Origin: a virus
Virus record (IMG/VR): IMGVR_UViG_3300027631_000002
Location: 115,627-179,626 of that record
Direction: 5' to 3' (one strand)
Length of the DNA: 64,000 nt
The notes under the pieces were generated by a model. That model ran no database searches, was not told the DNA's origin, and saw only the letters and a program-made list of their open reading frames with translations. The translations under genes were made by a program, and so were the position numbers. Shown here one piece after another: positions 1 to 8,581 of this stretch (its first letter is position 1; each line of letters starts with the position of its first letter).

Positions 1-1217
1 ATCTTGTAGATAATCATTGGAATGGAACCGCTTATAATGTTGAAACACAAATTGTTGCTTATGTTTATAAAGAAGTAAGATATGGTAATGAGATTAAAGT
101 ATTTGCTATTCAAAATAGAAGAGGTAGATATCCTAGACCTTGGAATAGTGACTGGAGAAGTATTGGTAATGAGTCTTGGACTCTTACAACTTCTAAATGT
201 AATAATATAAACCTATTAAAAGCTAAAGCTAATGCAGGTGGTCAGGATCCTTATGGATATAATACATTATTTGATATGTCTAACTTCCGTGTTAGACCAG
301 TTCAAGTTACTTCTACATTGAAAGATGCAAACTTTGCAATTATATTAGATTTTTCTAAATTAGATAAGTTGGGGGTTGTAAAGAAAACAGAAGTAAAATC
401 TGGTAGAACAGAATCAAGAGAAGGTGCGACTGCATTTATATCTAACGATGATATAAAGAAAGCAAATATTAAAAGATACTTTGATAAAATTGCGACTAGT
501 TTTAAACTAACTGGAGAATTACAAGATGTTAGTAAGTTTACTAGTATGGCTACTAGAGTTCTTGGTGGTAGATCTTGTGTGTACTTCTTAAATAATTCTG
601 CAAGTACTAATGAAATGGATACTCTATCAACTATAGCAGGATATATCTTTAAGATGATTAAAAAAATAAAAACTGCAGAAAAGGCAGATAATCAATCTAC
701 AGAAGATGGATTCGTAGGAACTGCAGTTGAAGATTTAAAACAGGATAGAGATTTTATAGATATTATTACTATTATTAACGATAAATATAAAAGTTTATTA
801 GATAATTCAATTAAAAAAGTAGATAGTACAACTAGATTCCTTAAACAACTTAAAGATAAAATTAAAGCAGATGCTAGTGAAGATTGGATGGATAAAGATC
901 TTAGAATACTATCCAATATAGATAACTTATCTGCAGAAATAAACAAATATATTTCATCAATCAAAGTAGATACTTTAGAAGATGTTGAATTTTTAATACA
1001 AGAAATTTACTCTATAAAAAGTTTATTAAGATCTGATAGAATGTCTATGACAAACTTAAATGGTTTATTTGATAGAATGCGTCCAGGTAGTTATTATAAC
1101 GAAGTTCGTTATTTATATCCAGCACTTACAGATAGAAGAACTTATTATGGTAATATAAACAACGGTATTCAATCTATAATTACAATTATAAGAAAAAAAC
1201 TAGCAATGTTAGACTAA
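1..1217 (+). CDS. Partial (5' end outside window) phage protein, probably structural
   Basis: The reading frame is open from the first bases of the window (codons in phase with base 3), so the Met near 276 is internal and the true start lies upstream. About 405 residues are visible. The N-terminal third is rich in Trp, Tyr and Asn (for example PRPWNSDWRSIGNESW). The rest is helical and Lys-rich, with a predicted coiled-coil stretch after residue 200. The family is not recognised. It lacks the C-terminal features expected of a T4 gp18 sheath. Position beside the gp25 wedge gene and the later gp15 gene suggests a virion component, but that is inference. The stop codon abuts the ATG of the next gene directly, so the two are probably translated from one message. 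Confidence 0.6.
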   Translation, partial: LVDNHWNGTAYNVETQIVAYVYKEVRYGNEIKVFAIQNRRGRYPRPWNSDWRSIGNESWTLTTSKCNNINLLKAKANAGGQDPYGYNTLFDMSNFRVRPVQVTSTLKDANFAIILDFSKLDKLGVVKKTEVKSGRTESREGATAFISNDDIKKANIKRYFDKIATSFKLTGELQDVSKFTSMATRVLGGRSCVYFLNNSASTNEMDTLSTIAGYIFKMIKKIKTAEKADNQSTEDGFVGTAVEDLKQDRDFIDIITIINDKYKSLLDNSIKKVDSTTRFLKQLKDKIKADASEDWMDKDLRILSNIDNLSAEINKYISSIKVDTLEDVEFLIQEIYSIKSLLRSDRMSMTNLNGLFDRMRPGSYYNEVRYLYPALTDRRTYYGNINNGIQSIITIIRKKLAMLD

Positions 1218-1835
1218 ATGAAACACTTGAAAATATTTGATAATTTTCAAGATAAACAAACATTGATAATTGTCGATGTTCAAAAGTCTTTTAGAAAGTT
1301 TTTTACTGAAATGTATTTACACGAATTAAAAAACTATTGTAAGAAGTTTGAATCTGTTTACCAAATTTGGGATAACCACGTCGATGGTAAGAATGTAGAT
1401 AAAGATTATCTATATGATGAGGATCCAGACATCCCAGTTCATAAAGATTTATATCGTTTTCCTAATCAAAAAGATCTAATAGAGAAAAGATATAACTATG
1501 ATGTAGATGTAGATTTCTATAAAAATATTTTATCTAAAGACGTTTATAAAGATCTAAAAGAAAAGGAATCTAATAAGGAATTAAAAAGAGGTGATACTTT
1601 CAATACTAAAGAAGGTACATTTATAATTTATATTGGAAATCATCATAAATGGTATCACCTACCGAAAAAACTACAGGAACTATTCACTGAATTAAAAGGA
1701 CAAGAAGTTGTTATGGTTGGTGGTTCTGATTCAGAATGTTATTTAGACGTTGAAACTGCCGCTAAATCATTTGGAGTTAAAGTAAAAAGAGATTTTAAAT
1801 ATATCTACAGTGCCAATCATTGTCCTATAAAGTAA
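1218..1835 (+). CDS. Isochorismatase-like cysteine hydrolase with N-terminal tag
   Basis: The 205-residue protein has the isochorismatase/nicotinamidase fold signature: IIVDVQKSF with the catalytic Asp at residue 20, and a late VVMVGGSDSECYLD segment with the nucleophile Cys at 174. Family members hydrolyse amide or ester bonds, for example nicotinamide to nicotinate, but the substrate cannot be read from the sequence. A central insert of about 80 charged residues separates the motifs. The first ten residues (MKHLKIFDNF) belong to the short N-terminal tag seen on many proteins of this window, although the usual Glu of a cleavage site is replaced. The start directly follows the upstream stop codon. 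Confidence 0.72.
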   Translation: MKHLKIFDNFQDKQTLIIVDVQKSFRKFFTEMYLHELKNYCKKFESVYQIWDNHVDGKNVDKDYLYDEDPDIPVHKDLYRFPNQKDLIEKRYNYDVDVDFYKNILSKDVYKDLKEKESNKELKRGDTFNTKEGTFIIYIGNHHKWYHLPKKLQELFTELKGQEVVMVGGSDSECYLDVETAAKSFGVKVKRDFKYIYSANHCPIK

Positions 1836-1838
1836 TAC

Positions 1839-2216
1839 TTAGTTTACTGTTGCATAAACTTGATAATCAGAAACCGTAAAACTTATAACCATATATTCTT
1901 GGTATCTTTCAGGATCTTCAAAAAACTCTACATATAATTCGTAAGGAACAGAATCTACCTCTGGTATATAATCCGCAATCTGTGCCATTAGTTCTCCTTC
2001 AATTGATTCTGATGATAATCTAGTTTCATGTAATAGTTCTGTTAGATTTGCACCAAAGTTAGGTTCACCTAAAACTTCACCTTTATTAGTAAAAATAATC
2101 ATCTCATACTTTTGTATGATAACTCTGATTACGTCATCTTCGATAAGTTCTGCCAATTTAAACATTGGATGTCCTGGGTAACAGATATAAAAATCTATAA
2201 AGTTAAAGTTCGCCAT
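1839..2216 (-). CDS. 25: Baseplate wedge protein gp25-like
   Basis: The 125-residue protein matches the T4 gp25 / lysozyme-like baseplate wedge family. The diagnostic stretch is GEPNFGANLTELLHE, equivalent to T4 gp25 DPEFGCDLSDQLFE, followed by a helix and YIPEVDSV, equivalent to NYEPRID. The protein joins gp6 and gp53 homologues in the wedge, next to the hub and sheath. The gene is transcribed divergently from the next tagged gene. A TATATATTAA element (late motif on the minus strand) lies only 4 nt before its ATG. Size and motif order match the family, so the call is firm. Confidence 0.85.
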   Translation of the reverse strand: MANFNFIDFYICYPGHPMFKLAELIEDDVIRVIIQKYEMIIFTNKGEVLGEPNFGANLTELLHETRLSSESIEGELMAQIADYIPEVDSVPYELYVEFFEDPERYQEYMVISFTVSDYQVYATVN

Positions 2217-2220
2217 AAAT

Positions 2221-2230
2221 TATATATTAA
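2221..2230 (-). promoter_or_regulatory. Late-promoter-like TTAATATATA, 4 nt before the gp25 gene ATG
   Basis: On the minus strand the element reads TTAATATATA and is followed by ATTT and the ATG. As a T4-type -10 element it would place +1 at or beside the AUG (leaderless transcript). Function is inferred from recurrence. Confidence 0.5.
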
Positions 2231-2233
2231 AAA

Positions 2234-2243
2234 TTTATATATA
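2234..2243 (+). promoter_or_regulatory. Late-promoter-like TTTATATATA, 4 nt before ATG
   Basis: The element is followed by CTTA and the ATG of the tagged gene at 2248. It sits back to back with the divergent element for the gp25 gene, so one short region would serve both directions. Confidence 0.5.
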
Positions 2244-2247
2244 CTTA

Positions 2248-2619
2248 ATGAGATATTTAAAGAAATTTAATGAAGGTCAGTCACCATCTGATATAATAGA
2301 TAGTATAGAGGGCATTTTAGTCGATTTAATGGATAATAATATGGTAGAAATAACTGATAAGTCTTGGGCTTTAGAGGTTTCTATTAAATTACCGGTCGAT
2401 ATTGTAGATACTGATAATAGGAGAGACTTTATATATAATGAGATTGATTTTGAATCAATTAAAGATAAAGTTTTAATGCTATTGGATTATATGAAGAATA
2501 AAGGATATAAATATAGAATGTCTTGTAAGATTAAGGGAAGTAGTACTTTCTTTTCTGTTAAAAGAGATACTATTATTGATTTACCAGTAACAGAAGTAAA
2601 AATCATTTTTGATAAATAA
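2248..2619 (+). CDS. Tagged small protein of unknown function
   Basis: The 123-residue protein begins MRYLKKFNEG, a copy of the N-terminal tag found on many genes here and ending in the F-N-E tripeptide. The remainder is acidic and mixed alpha/beta with a C-terminal strand-rich part (MSCKIKGSSTFFSV). No family is recognised. The tag suggests a protein co-packaged in the phage head and processed by the prohead protease; this is inference. The gene is followed after 30 nt by another tagged gene of similar size. Confidence 0.7.
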   Translation: MRYLKKFNEGQSPSDIIDSIEGILVDLMDNNMVEITDKSWALEVSIKLPVDIVDTDNRRDFIYNEIDFESIKDKVLMLLDYMKNKGYKYRMSCKIKGSSTFFSVKRDTIIDLPVTEVKIIFDK

Positions 2620-2625
2620 TATATA
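2617..2625 (+). promoter_or_regulatory. Late-promoter-like TAATATATA, 24 nt before ATG
   Basis: The element overlaps the stop codon of the previous gene and precedes the tagged gene at 2650 at the longer spacing class, leaving an A-rich leader (AAATTTAAA before ATG). Confidence 0.45.
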
Positions 2626-2649
2626 AAATAATAAAAATAAAAATTTAAA

Positions 2650-3009
2650 ATGAAATATTTAAAAAGATTTAATGAAAGTATTTTAGATGATGTTAGATCT
2701 GAAGTAGATAAAACTCGTTCTAGTATTAGTTCTAAGTTTGGACGTTTTTCTAATGTAGAAGATGAATTCAATGATGATAGTTTTGAAGTAACTGGTAAAT
2801 TAGAAATACAAGGTGGTTCATCAAAAACACCAGTTATTAAAATTAGAAGTATGAATAAAACTATAGATGGTACTTCGGTATTATCTGGTGATATAATGGC
2901 TTGGGATTTAACTAAATTTGACGGACAAGAAGTTACTATAAAAGGAACTACTAAAAATGGTGAAAAGCCTTCTTTTATGAATCCAATTATGGTAAATGAA
3001 ATACAATAA
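2650..3009 (+). CDS. Tagged small protein of unknown function
   Basis: The 119-residue protein starts MKYLKRFNES, the clearest form of the shared N-terminal tag with an F-N-E/S junction. After a charged helix (residues 12-40) comes a beta-rich domain (EVTGKLEIQGGSSKTPVIKI, then SGDIMAWDL and EVTIKGTTKNG), compatible with a small OB-like or beta-barrel fold. No enzyme motif is visible. The gene ends just before a bidirectional terminator shared with the convergent clamp-loader gene. Confidence 0.7.
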   Translation: MKYLKRFNESILDDVRSEVDKTRSSISSKFGRFSNVEDEFNDDSFEVTGKLEIQGGSSKTPVIKIRSMNKTIDGTSVLSGDIMAWDLTKFDGQEVTIKGTTKNGEKPSFMNPIMVNEIQ

Positions 3010-3038
3010 AAAAAACCCAGTTTTAAACTGGGTTTTTT
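3008..3038. terminator. Bidirectional rho-independent terminator
   Basis: Perfect stem CCCAGTTT/AAACTGGG with a 1-nt loop, flanked by A and T runs on both sides, lies between convergent genes. Confidence 0.85.
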
Positions 3039-3994
3039 AATATATCTCTAAATTTTCCTATAATTGTTATACCAAGTATTAAAGGATCTGTTGCTCCTTC
3101 TAATTTAGATGAATAATCCGCAATTATATAAGCAGTTTCAAATAATTTATTTACACTTTCTCTTTTATCTGTTATACACCAATCAATAAAAGGTTTTCCT
3201 AATAGTTTAATCATTACATCAATTTTCTCCGCTCCAAAGTTTGACACTAAAAAGTGATAAGTTTTTTCAAAGTCTAAATCTTCATATAAAGTATTATAAA
3301 GTTCTAACTTCACTTTTGCAGAAACATTACCTGTTCCATCACTTATTGCTCCAGTATCTAAATAACTCTGTACTTCAACTAATACAGAACGAAAGTCTGG
3401 AAACTTTTTAGTAATAATATTTACTAAATCTTCTTTTGGTATCTCGGATTCCTCTTTAGGAAGAATTTCATTGATAATCTTTTTATAAATCTCTTGTTTA
3501 AGGAACTTTTCTTCTTCTACTCCTTGACAGTCAAATCCAATTTGTTTAATTCTTGATTTTAATCCATCTGATATTTTATTGATGTGGTTCGTTGTAATGA
3601 TAAAACGAACATTTTTGTTGTATCTTTCTATAAAAGCTTTAAATGCGTCTTGGAAGTTTGTAGAAACTCTCTCAAACTCATCTAAGAATACATATTTAAT
3701 ATCTGAATTAGTATCCATCATTGGAGTAAACTTACAGAAGTTATCGATTTCAGTTCTAAGAACATCAATTGATGTATCCATTGAACAGTTCAATTCTAAG
3801 TAAGGAGTTTCTTTTGAGTATCTACCGATTAGTATTCTAGCTAAACTTGTTTTACCGGTTCCGTAGTGACCGTGGAATATATAGTGTTGGTTTACACCAT
3901 TTTCTAATTCTTTTCTAATTCTTGGAAGTAATATAATGTCGTCGATAGTTTTTGGACGCCATTTTTCCCATAATAATAATTTATTTACTGACAT
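3023..3994 (-). CDS. 44: Sliding-clamp loader ATPase, gp44-like
   Basis: The 323-residue AAA+ ATPase opens and loads the replication clamp. Residues 8-20 (WEKWRPKTIDDII) match the clamp-loader N-terminus. Walker A is GHYGTGKTS near residue 43, Walker B is VFLDEFERV near 102, sensor 1 is FIITTNH near 133, and GLKSRI supplies the arginine-containing SRC-like element. Length matches T4 gp44 (319). A gp62-like small subunit is not visible in the window. The clamp candidate is encoded about 38 kb away at 42.3 kb. The gene ends in a bidirectional terminator. Confidence 0.9.
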   Translation of the reverse strand: MSVNKLLLWEKWRPKTIDDIILLPRIRKELENGVNQHYIFHGHYGTGKTSLARILIGRYSKETPYLELNCSMDTSIDVLRTEIDNFCKFTPMMDTNSDIKYVFLDEFERVSTNFQDAFKAFIERYNKNVRFIITTNHINKISDGLKSRIKQIGFDCQGVEEEKFLKQEIYKKIINEILPKEESEIPKEDLVNIITKKFPDFRSVLVEVQSYLDTGAISDGTGNVSAKVKLELYNTLYEDLDFEKTYHFLVSNFGAEKIDVMIKLLGKPFIDWCITDKRESVNKLFETAYIIADYSSKLEGATDPLILGITIIGKFRDILKNPV

Positions 3995-4041
3995 ATTTTA
4001 TCTCATTTTCTCATGAGTATATCAAAAATTATCAAGAAAGT

Positions 4042-4596
4042 TTATACTTTTGGACGCCCAATTAGATATTCTTCTTCTGTTATAGTATGGTCTGGAAGAG
4101 TTCTTGTATAAACACCTTGTCTTATCCAGTTTATCTCTGAATGAGGAAAAATTTTACTAACAGTTTGTTTATCACAGTATTTACAACCTGCACCTATAAG
4201 TATCTCAGCAGGTCTTCCTGAAACTTCAATCCAAAATCCTTCTTTATGCAATAGGACAATCAATTGTTTCATTAGTTCTTTCCTAGCTTCTTTTGTTCCA
4301 TCATGACCCCAACCAGAAATCTTGTGTCCATTAGACTCTCTAGAAAATATAACAACATCGGCTTGTGGATCTTTATCTATATCAACTGCTGTCCAGAAAG
4401 TTAAGTCTGGATCATTTACAACTGCATCAGGACTTGATATTCTAACATGTCCACCAAGTGGTTTATATGCCAAATCAACAATCTCCCATATTTCTTTTTT
4501 AAGCTTTTTTCTATCTTCCATAGAAAGTTCAACCCATTTATTCTTATCATATAAATCGGAAAAAGTAAAGTCTTCAAATAATTTAATGTAATTCAT
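4042..4596 (-). CDS. Tagged protein of unknown function (possible acyltransferase-like fold)
   Basis: Start chosen at the second ATG, two codons into the longest frame, because it restores the shared tag MNYIKLFEDF with L-F-E. The 184-residue protein continues with an unusual conserved-looking block: KISGWGHDGTKEARKEL, then WIEVSGRPAEILI and CKYCDKQTV, ending in YTRTLPDHTITEEEYLIG. I recall a related layout (GHDG, later WxEVSG) in uncharacterised phage proteins but cannot assign a reaction. It overlaps the end of the upstream tagged gene by about 14 nt, so the pair is translationally coupled. Confidence 0.6.
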   Translation of the reverse strand: MNYIKLFEDFTFSDLYDKNKWVELSMEDRKKLKKEIWEIVDLAYKPLGGHVRISSPDAVVNDPDLTFWTAVDIDKDPQADVVIFSRESNGHKISGWGHDGTKEARKELMKQLIVLLHKEGFWIEVSGRPAEILIGAGCKYCDKQTVSKIFPHSEINWIRQGVYTRTLPDHTITEEEYLIGRPKV

Positions 4597-5380
4597 TGTC
4601 ACTCCATTTTTTTAATAAGTCTAATGCTATTCTTCTTCTACGTCCAATTGGTATAGTAATATCAGTTCTATCTATTTCTTTTCCATGTTTTTTAAAAAAA
4701 TCACTTCTACCATTACTATCAATACCTAATTCAATAAAATCATCATCAGTTAGTATAGGTTCACTTTTATATGGTTTTGGTTCTTTAGGTTCTATAGATT
4801 TTATATGTTTTTTATGATGACAAGGTGACTCTGTCCATACTTGTAATGTTTCTCCTTCTTCCTTAGACATTTTAAGTAGTTCATCATATGTTAATGTTCC
4901 AACTACACCACCATCAATTAACATTTGTTGATATTCTGTGATTGCTTTCATAAATCCATCTTTATCTTCGTAATAATCTGGAAATTCTTCAACTTTTTTA
5001 CCTAAGAAATCTTTCACGGTTCTTTCTGGGGAGAACCAAGTACTTCCTAATCCACCGTTTCTTAATTCTTTATTAAAACCAAAGATAGCACCTTCTTTAG
5101 GGATAATATCAAATGCAGTTCCATACCAACCAATCGAACTATCTGGATTTGGTCTAAAATACATATGTACTGATTTTAAAGGATGTGGAATTCCCAAGTT
5201 AGCATAATTATTTATAAATTCAATGTAATCTTCATCAATTGAATTTCCAGAACTTACTGTACGTAATTTAGGATCATCAATATATTCATCTTTATCAATT
5301 TTAACTCCTCTTACTAATGTTCCATTAAATACATTGGGAAATTCATTATTAAAATCTTCAAATATTTTTAAGTACTTCAT
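4583..5380 (-). CDS. Tagged protein of unknown function, weak resemblance to ADP-ribosyltransferases
   Basis: The 265-residue protein begins MKYLKIFEDFNNE, the shared tag with I-F-E. Downstream are NGTLVRGVKID (residue ~19), GGLGSTWFSPE (~109) and a late EEGETLQVWTESP (~172). The order R-G, S-T, E-x(3)-E loosely recalls the R-S-E triad of mono-ADP-ribosyltransferases, and T4 packages such an enzyme (Alt). The match is weak and the spacing unproven. The C-terminal 70 residues are basic and Pro/Lys-rich. It leads a two-gene minus-strand unit from a late-type element 5 nt before the ATG. Confidence 0.6.
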   Translation of the reverse strand: MKYLKIFEDFNNEFPNVFNGTLVRGVKIDKDEYIDDPKLRTVSSGNSIDEDYIEFINNYANLGIPHPLKSVHMYFRPNPDSSIGWYGTAFDIIPKEGAIFGFNKELRNGGLGSTWFSPERTVKDFLGKKVEEFPDYYEDKDGFMKAITEYQQMLIDGGVVGTLTYDELLKMSKEEGETLQVWTESPCHHKKHIKSIEPKEPKPYKSEPILTDDDFIELGIDSNGRSDFFKKHGKEIDRTDITIPIGRRRRIALDLLKKWSDNELH

Positions 5381-5385
5381 ATATC

Positions 5386-5395
5386 TATATATTAA
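5386..5395 (-). promoter_or_regulatory. Late-promoter-like TTAATATATA, 5 nt before ATG
   Basis: The minus-strand element is followed by GATAT and the ATG of the tagged gene ending at 5380; short-spacing (leaderless) class. Confidence 0.5.
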
Positions 5396-5415
5396 GTTTA
5401 GAGACTTATATTTTT

Positions 5416-5425
5416 TTAATATATA
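5416..5425 (+). promoter_or_regulatory. Late-promoter-like TTAATATATA, 4 nt before ATG
   Basis: The element is followed by CTTT and the ATG of the endonuclease gene; it also helps choose that ATG over an upstream in-frame one. Confidence 0.5.
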
Positions 5426-5429
5426 CTTT

Positions 5430-6335
5430 ATGTCAAAAAATATAACAACAGAAGATTTTATAAAAATGTCAATTGAATTATTTACGGATAAGTATAATTA
5501 TTCAAAGACTAATTATGTTAAAATGAAAGATAAGGTTATTATAATATGTAATGTACATAAAATTGAATTTTTACAAACACCTGATAAACATTTATCTTCC
5601 AAAACAGGAGGTTGTCCTAAATGTAATACAATAGGGAAGGGTAGATTAACTAATAAACTTTTCATAGAAAAATCAAATTTAATACATTTAAACAAATATG
5701 ACTATTCTATAACAGAATATATTAAATCAAATGAAAAAGTTAAAATATCTTGTAAAAAACATGGACCTTTTGAGATTAATGCAAACTCACACCTAAATGG
5801 TAGAGGTTGTTCTAAGTGTGGTGGTAATTATAAATATAAAATTATTGAGTTATTGGATACATTTAATAATATGTATAGAGGATATACATATGATTTTAGC
5901 AATTATAAAAATATTAAAAGTAGAATATTAGTTAAATGTCCTAAACATTCTCAATTTGAAACAAGTACTGAATTATTACTAAATGGATATGGTTGTAGTT
6001 CTTGTGGTAAGAAAAGTACTGGTGAAGAAAAAGTATCAGAGGTATTGAATAAGAACAATATAATATATATAAAACAAAAGTCTTTTGATGGATGTGTTTT
6101 CAAAAATAAAATGCAATTTGATTTTTTTATTCCAGAATTTAATACTTGTATAGAGTATGATGGTATACAACATTTTGAACCAATTAAATATTTTGGTGGT
6201 ATTTATTCATTAGAGAAACAAAAAATTAAGGATAGTATTAAAGATAATTTTTGTAAAAAAAATAATATTAAATTGATAAGAATTCCATATTATGAATTTG
6301 ATAACATAGAAAAAATATTAAATTATTCATTATGA
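5430..6335 (+). CDS. Free-standing homing-endonuclease-like protein with zinc-ribbon repeats and VSR-like nuclease end
   Basis: The 301-residue protein starts MSKNITTEDF. It carries three repeats of the type H-x3-F-x(9-13)-GC-x-C (GCPKC, GCSKC, GCSSC), each likely a small zinc-binding DNA-contact module. The C-terminal 100 residues look like a VSR/EDxHD-type nuclease: FDFFIPEFNTCIEYDGIQHF, then KDNFCKKNNIKLIRIPY. Such genes are mobile endonucleases in phages. It ends in ATGA, sharing its stop with the start of the gp15 gene, so it appears inserted directly in front of an essential tail gene. The longest frame begins earlier, but the ATG used here sits 4 nt after a late-type element. Confidence 0.75.
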   Translation: MSKNITTEDFIKMSIELFTDKYNYSKTNYVKMKDKVIIICNVHKIEFLQTPDKHLSSKTGGCPKCNTIGKGRLTNKLFIEKSNLIHLNKYDYSITEYIKSNEKVKISCKKHGPFEINANSHLNGRGCSKCGGNYKYKIIELLDTFNNMYRGYTYDFSNYKNIKSRILVKCPKHSQFETSTELLLNGYGCSSCGKKSTGEEKVSEVLNKNNIIYIKQKSFDGCVFKNKMQFDFFIPEFNTCIEYDGIQHFEPIKYFGGIYSLEKQKIKDSIKDNFCKKNNIKLIRIPYYEFDNIEKILNYSL

Positions 6336-7225
6336 TAGGAGATAGGTATAATATGGATGATGTCTTCTTTCGTGATCTAACCATCTGCGTTTTAGATACA
6401 CTAGAAGGACAAGTAAAGTGGATAAATAGATTTACCTCAGGTGATAAATTTGTAGAAGTTCCTTTCTACTATTCAATGACTGGTGATGAAAGATTTTTGT
6501 TAGATACATTTACTGATGATATAGTTTCTGGTGATTCTACTGGAAATGGTAGGTATCTTGAATTAAATACTGACATTATACCAAGAGGACATTTAACACT
6601 TAAATCATTTGCAATTCGTTCAGATGAATTTGCAAATCCAAATGTTTGGTTAAGAACAGTTGTTGAGAATGAAGTTGAAATAAAAAAGGTTTTAGGAAGA
6701 ATTAGAGCAGTTCCGGTAACTGTTAGTTATGATTTGGTAATCACTTTATCAAGTGAGATAGATACTTTTAAATGTAGTCAGGCTATTATGGATACATTAT
6801 GGATATATAAATTCATGTATTTTGAACATAATTTTATGAATATTGATGCAGTTATTTTAATGCCTGATTCAAATTCTATTGAAATGACAAGAGATAAGAA
6901 TTTAACATCTGATAATTCAATAAAAATGACAGTATCATTTGAAGTACAAACATACTACCCTGCTTTTAGAAGAGATAGAGCAGATTTCCCTGGTTATACA
7001 AAAGAAAATGGTGGAATGTCAGATCTAAATGGATATGAAATAGAGGGTGGATATTCTGACTTTTTTAATAATGTTCGTGGTGGGACTACTGCAGGAGAGC
7101 CAAATAAGGGATTTTTTGTTGCACCTAAAAGAACACGTTGGTTTAATAATATTCTACGAGCTAGAGAACAAAGTTCTAGAAGATATGATAATCCTAATGG
7201 AGATTTGGGAAATAAAAACAAATAA
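6332..7225 (+). CDS. 15: Tail sheath stabiliser / completion protein gp15-like
   Basis: The 297-residue protein matches T4 gp15, the proximal ring joining tail tube and sheath to the neck. FTSGDKFVEVPFYYS near residue 34 aligns with QLESGDKFIRVPITYA of T4. The later IRAVPVTVSYDLVI aligns with NPSPIKMIYELSI, and the KMTVSFEVQTYYPAFR strand matches the conserved C-terminal part. Length is close to T4 gp15 (272). The C-terminal 60 residues are charged and probably disordered. The start overlaps the stop of the upstream endonuclease gene by 4 nt. Confidence 0.82.
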   Translation: MIGDRYNMDDVFFRDLTICVLDTLEGQVKWINRFTSGDKFVEVPFYYSMTGDERFLLDTFTDDIVSGDSTGNGRYLELNTDIIPRGHLTLKSFAIRSDEFANPNVWLRTVVENEVEIKKVLGRIRAVPVTVSYDLVITLSSEIDTFKCSQAIMDTLWIYKFMYFEHNFMNIDAVILMPDSNSIEMTRDKNLTSDNSIKMTVSFEVQTYYPAFRRDRADFPGYTKENGGMSDLNGYEIEGGYSDFFNNVRGGTTAGEPNKGFFVAPKRTRWFNNILRAREQSSRRYDNPNGDLGNKNK

Positions 7226-7257
7226 AACAAAAAAAGGAAAAAAATGACTTTTTTACC

Positions 7258-7267
7258 TTAATATATA
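7258..7267 (+). promoter_or_regulatory. Late-promoter-like TTAATATATA, 30 nt before ATG
   Basis: The element lies between the gp15 gene and the next long gene, with an A-rich leader of the longer spacing class. Confidence 0.5.
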
Positions 7268-7297
7268 GTAATATAAAAAAAATAATAAATTAGAAAT

Positions 7298-8581
7298 ATG
7301 AAGAATCTTAAACTTGAATTGTTTAACTTCAAAAAGGATCTTTCTCTTGATCAAGAAGAAATATCTACAATTGTAGAAGGACATATGAATGCTTGTAATC
7401 AACATTCAGAGAAAACTATAATTACTTCTCTTAATGAAAGATTAAAACCTTATACCTATGATAAAGGTGTTAAGGTATTATTAGAAGGTCTTAATGATGA
7501 TATGGCTGCATTTGAATTACTATACGAATTGAAAAATTTATATGGTGTTCTTAATACAAGAAATCAAGGAGAACTTTACAGACAACCTATAAACGTTTTA
7601 TTACAAACAATTAATCTTGAATCAGATCAAGATAGAATGTCAAAAATTCTTAATGAATTAGCTATTTATGACTGGGTTCCAGAAATTAAAGTATTTGTTC
7701 ATAACTTAACAAAATCTCCAGAAAAAAGATCTAATCTTTTAAGTGGTGGTAGTGGTGAATCAATCTTTACTGTTGTAGAACAAGTTGAAGAAGGACATGT
7801 TGCTTTGGTTAGAGATTCTTGGTTTTTATTGACTGAAAATTCAATTGAAAAAACATTATTAGAAAATCATATTAAAGATGAGACAGCATTAAGAAGTTTA
7901 AGAACTTTGGAAACTGCAATGAAATACTCAACTGTTACTGAAAGTAGAATTAATTTTAGAATTTCAGAATATCTAACAATTGGTTTATCAGTTGGTAAAA
8001 AAAGTGGATTATTCATCAATGATGACGAATTAAATGAAGAAACTACATTAGAAAGTTTGTTTAACTCTCCAATTATTCCTATCGTTAACAAAAACTTTTA
8101 TCCAGTTTTATTAGAAACTTCTAAAAACTTAGATAAATTTGTTGAATTAGATGTTGTAAAAAGAGTTAATAACTTAGTAAATCCTTATTTAGAAGTATTT
8201 GCTTTCAATTACAAAAATAATACATTTGTTTACAGATGTGATGAAAGATATGGTAATTCATTCTTTAAATATGAATCTGCTTTAGAATTAGTAAATGAGG
8301 TAAGAAATGAACTAAACTATGACTTAACTTACTTCTACGAAAACAAACTAAGTAAAGAATTAATTGTTAAAAGAAAACTTGAAGATAAAGAAAGAGAAAT
8401 CACTCTTAAATTAGAAGATGTTGAATTTAACATTGATAAAGTTAAAGGTTCTTTAAAAATGATTGGTGAATCAGAAGTTTTAACAACTGCTTTATCTAAC
8501 TTAGAAAAAAGACAAGCTAATCTTTCTACTGAATTAAGTGCAGTTAAAGAATTACAATATAAAGAAAGAATAAAAGGATAA
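7298..8581 (+). CDS. Large phage protein of unknown function, probably virion-associated
   Basis: The 427-residue protein is not recognised. It begins MKNLKLELFNF, only loosely like the shared tag. It is mostly helical, has a central beta-rich part (FTVVEQVEEGHVALVRDSWF) and ends with a predicted coiled coil of about 70 residues (ELIVKRKLEDKEREITLKLE). Low cysteine, even charge, its own late-type promoter and its place between gp15 and gp55 suggest an abundant late product, possibly head or neck. It is followed by a strong terminator. Confidence 0.65.
   Translation: MKNLKLELFNFKKDLSLDQEEISTIVEGHMNACNQHSEKTIITSLNERLKPYTYDKGVKVLLEGLNDDMAAFELLYELKNLYGVLNTRNQGELYRQPINVLLQTINLESDQDRMSKILNELAIYDWVPEIKVFVHNLTKSPEKRSNLLSGGSGESIFTVVEQVEEGHVALVRDSWFLLTENSIEKTLLENHIKDETALRSLRTLETAMKYSTVTESRINFRISEYLTIGLSVGKKSGLFINDDELNEETTLESLFNSPIIPIVNKNFYPVLLETSKNLDKFVELDVVKRVNNLVNPYLEVFAFNYKNNTFVYRCDERYGNSFFKYESALELVNEVRNELNYDLTYFYENKLSKELIVKRKLEDKEREITLKLEDVEFNIDKVKGSLKMIGESEVLTTALSNLEKRQANLSTELSAVKELQYKERIKG

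Noticed and set aside
1-1217. Tail sheath protein gp18
   Set aside because: The C-terminus lacks the conserved sheath end, and the protein is helical and Lys-rich there.
7867-8091. Minus-strand and alternate-phase frames within long genes (also 692-964, 17795-18094, 31135-31347, 47156-47416)
   Set aside because: Their compositions mirror the coding strand, they lack start context, and each lies inside a better supported gene.
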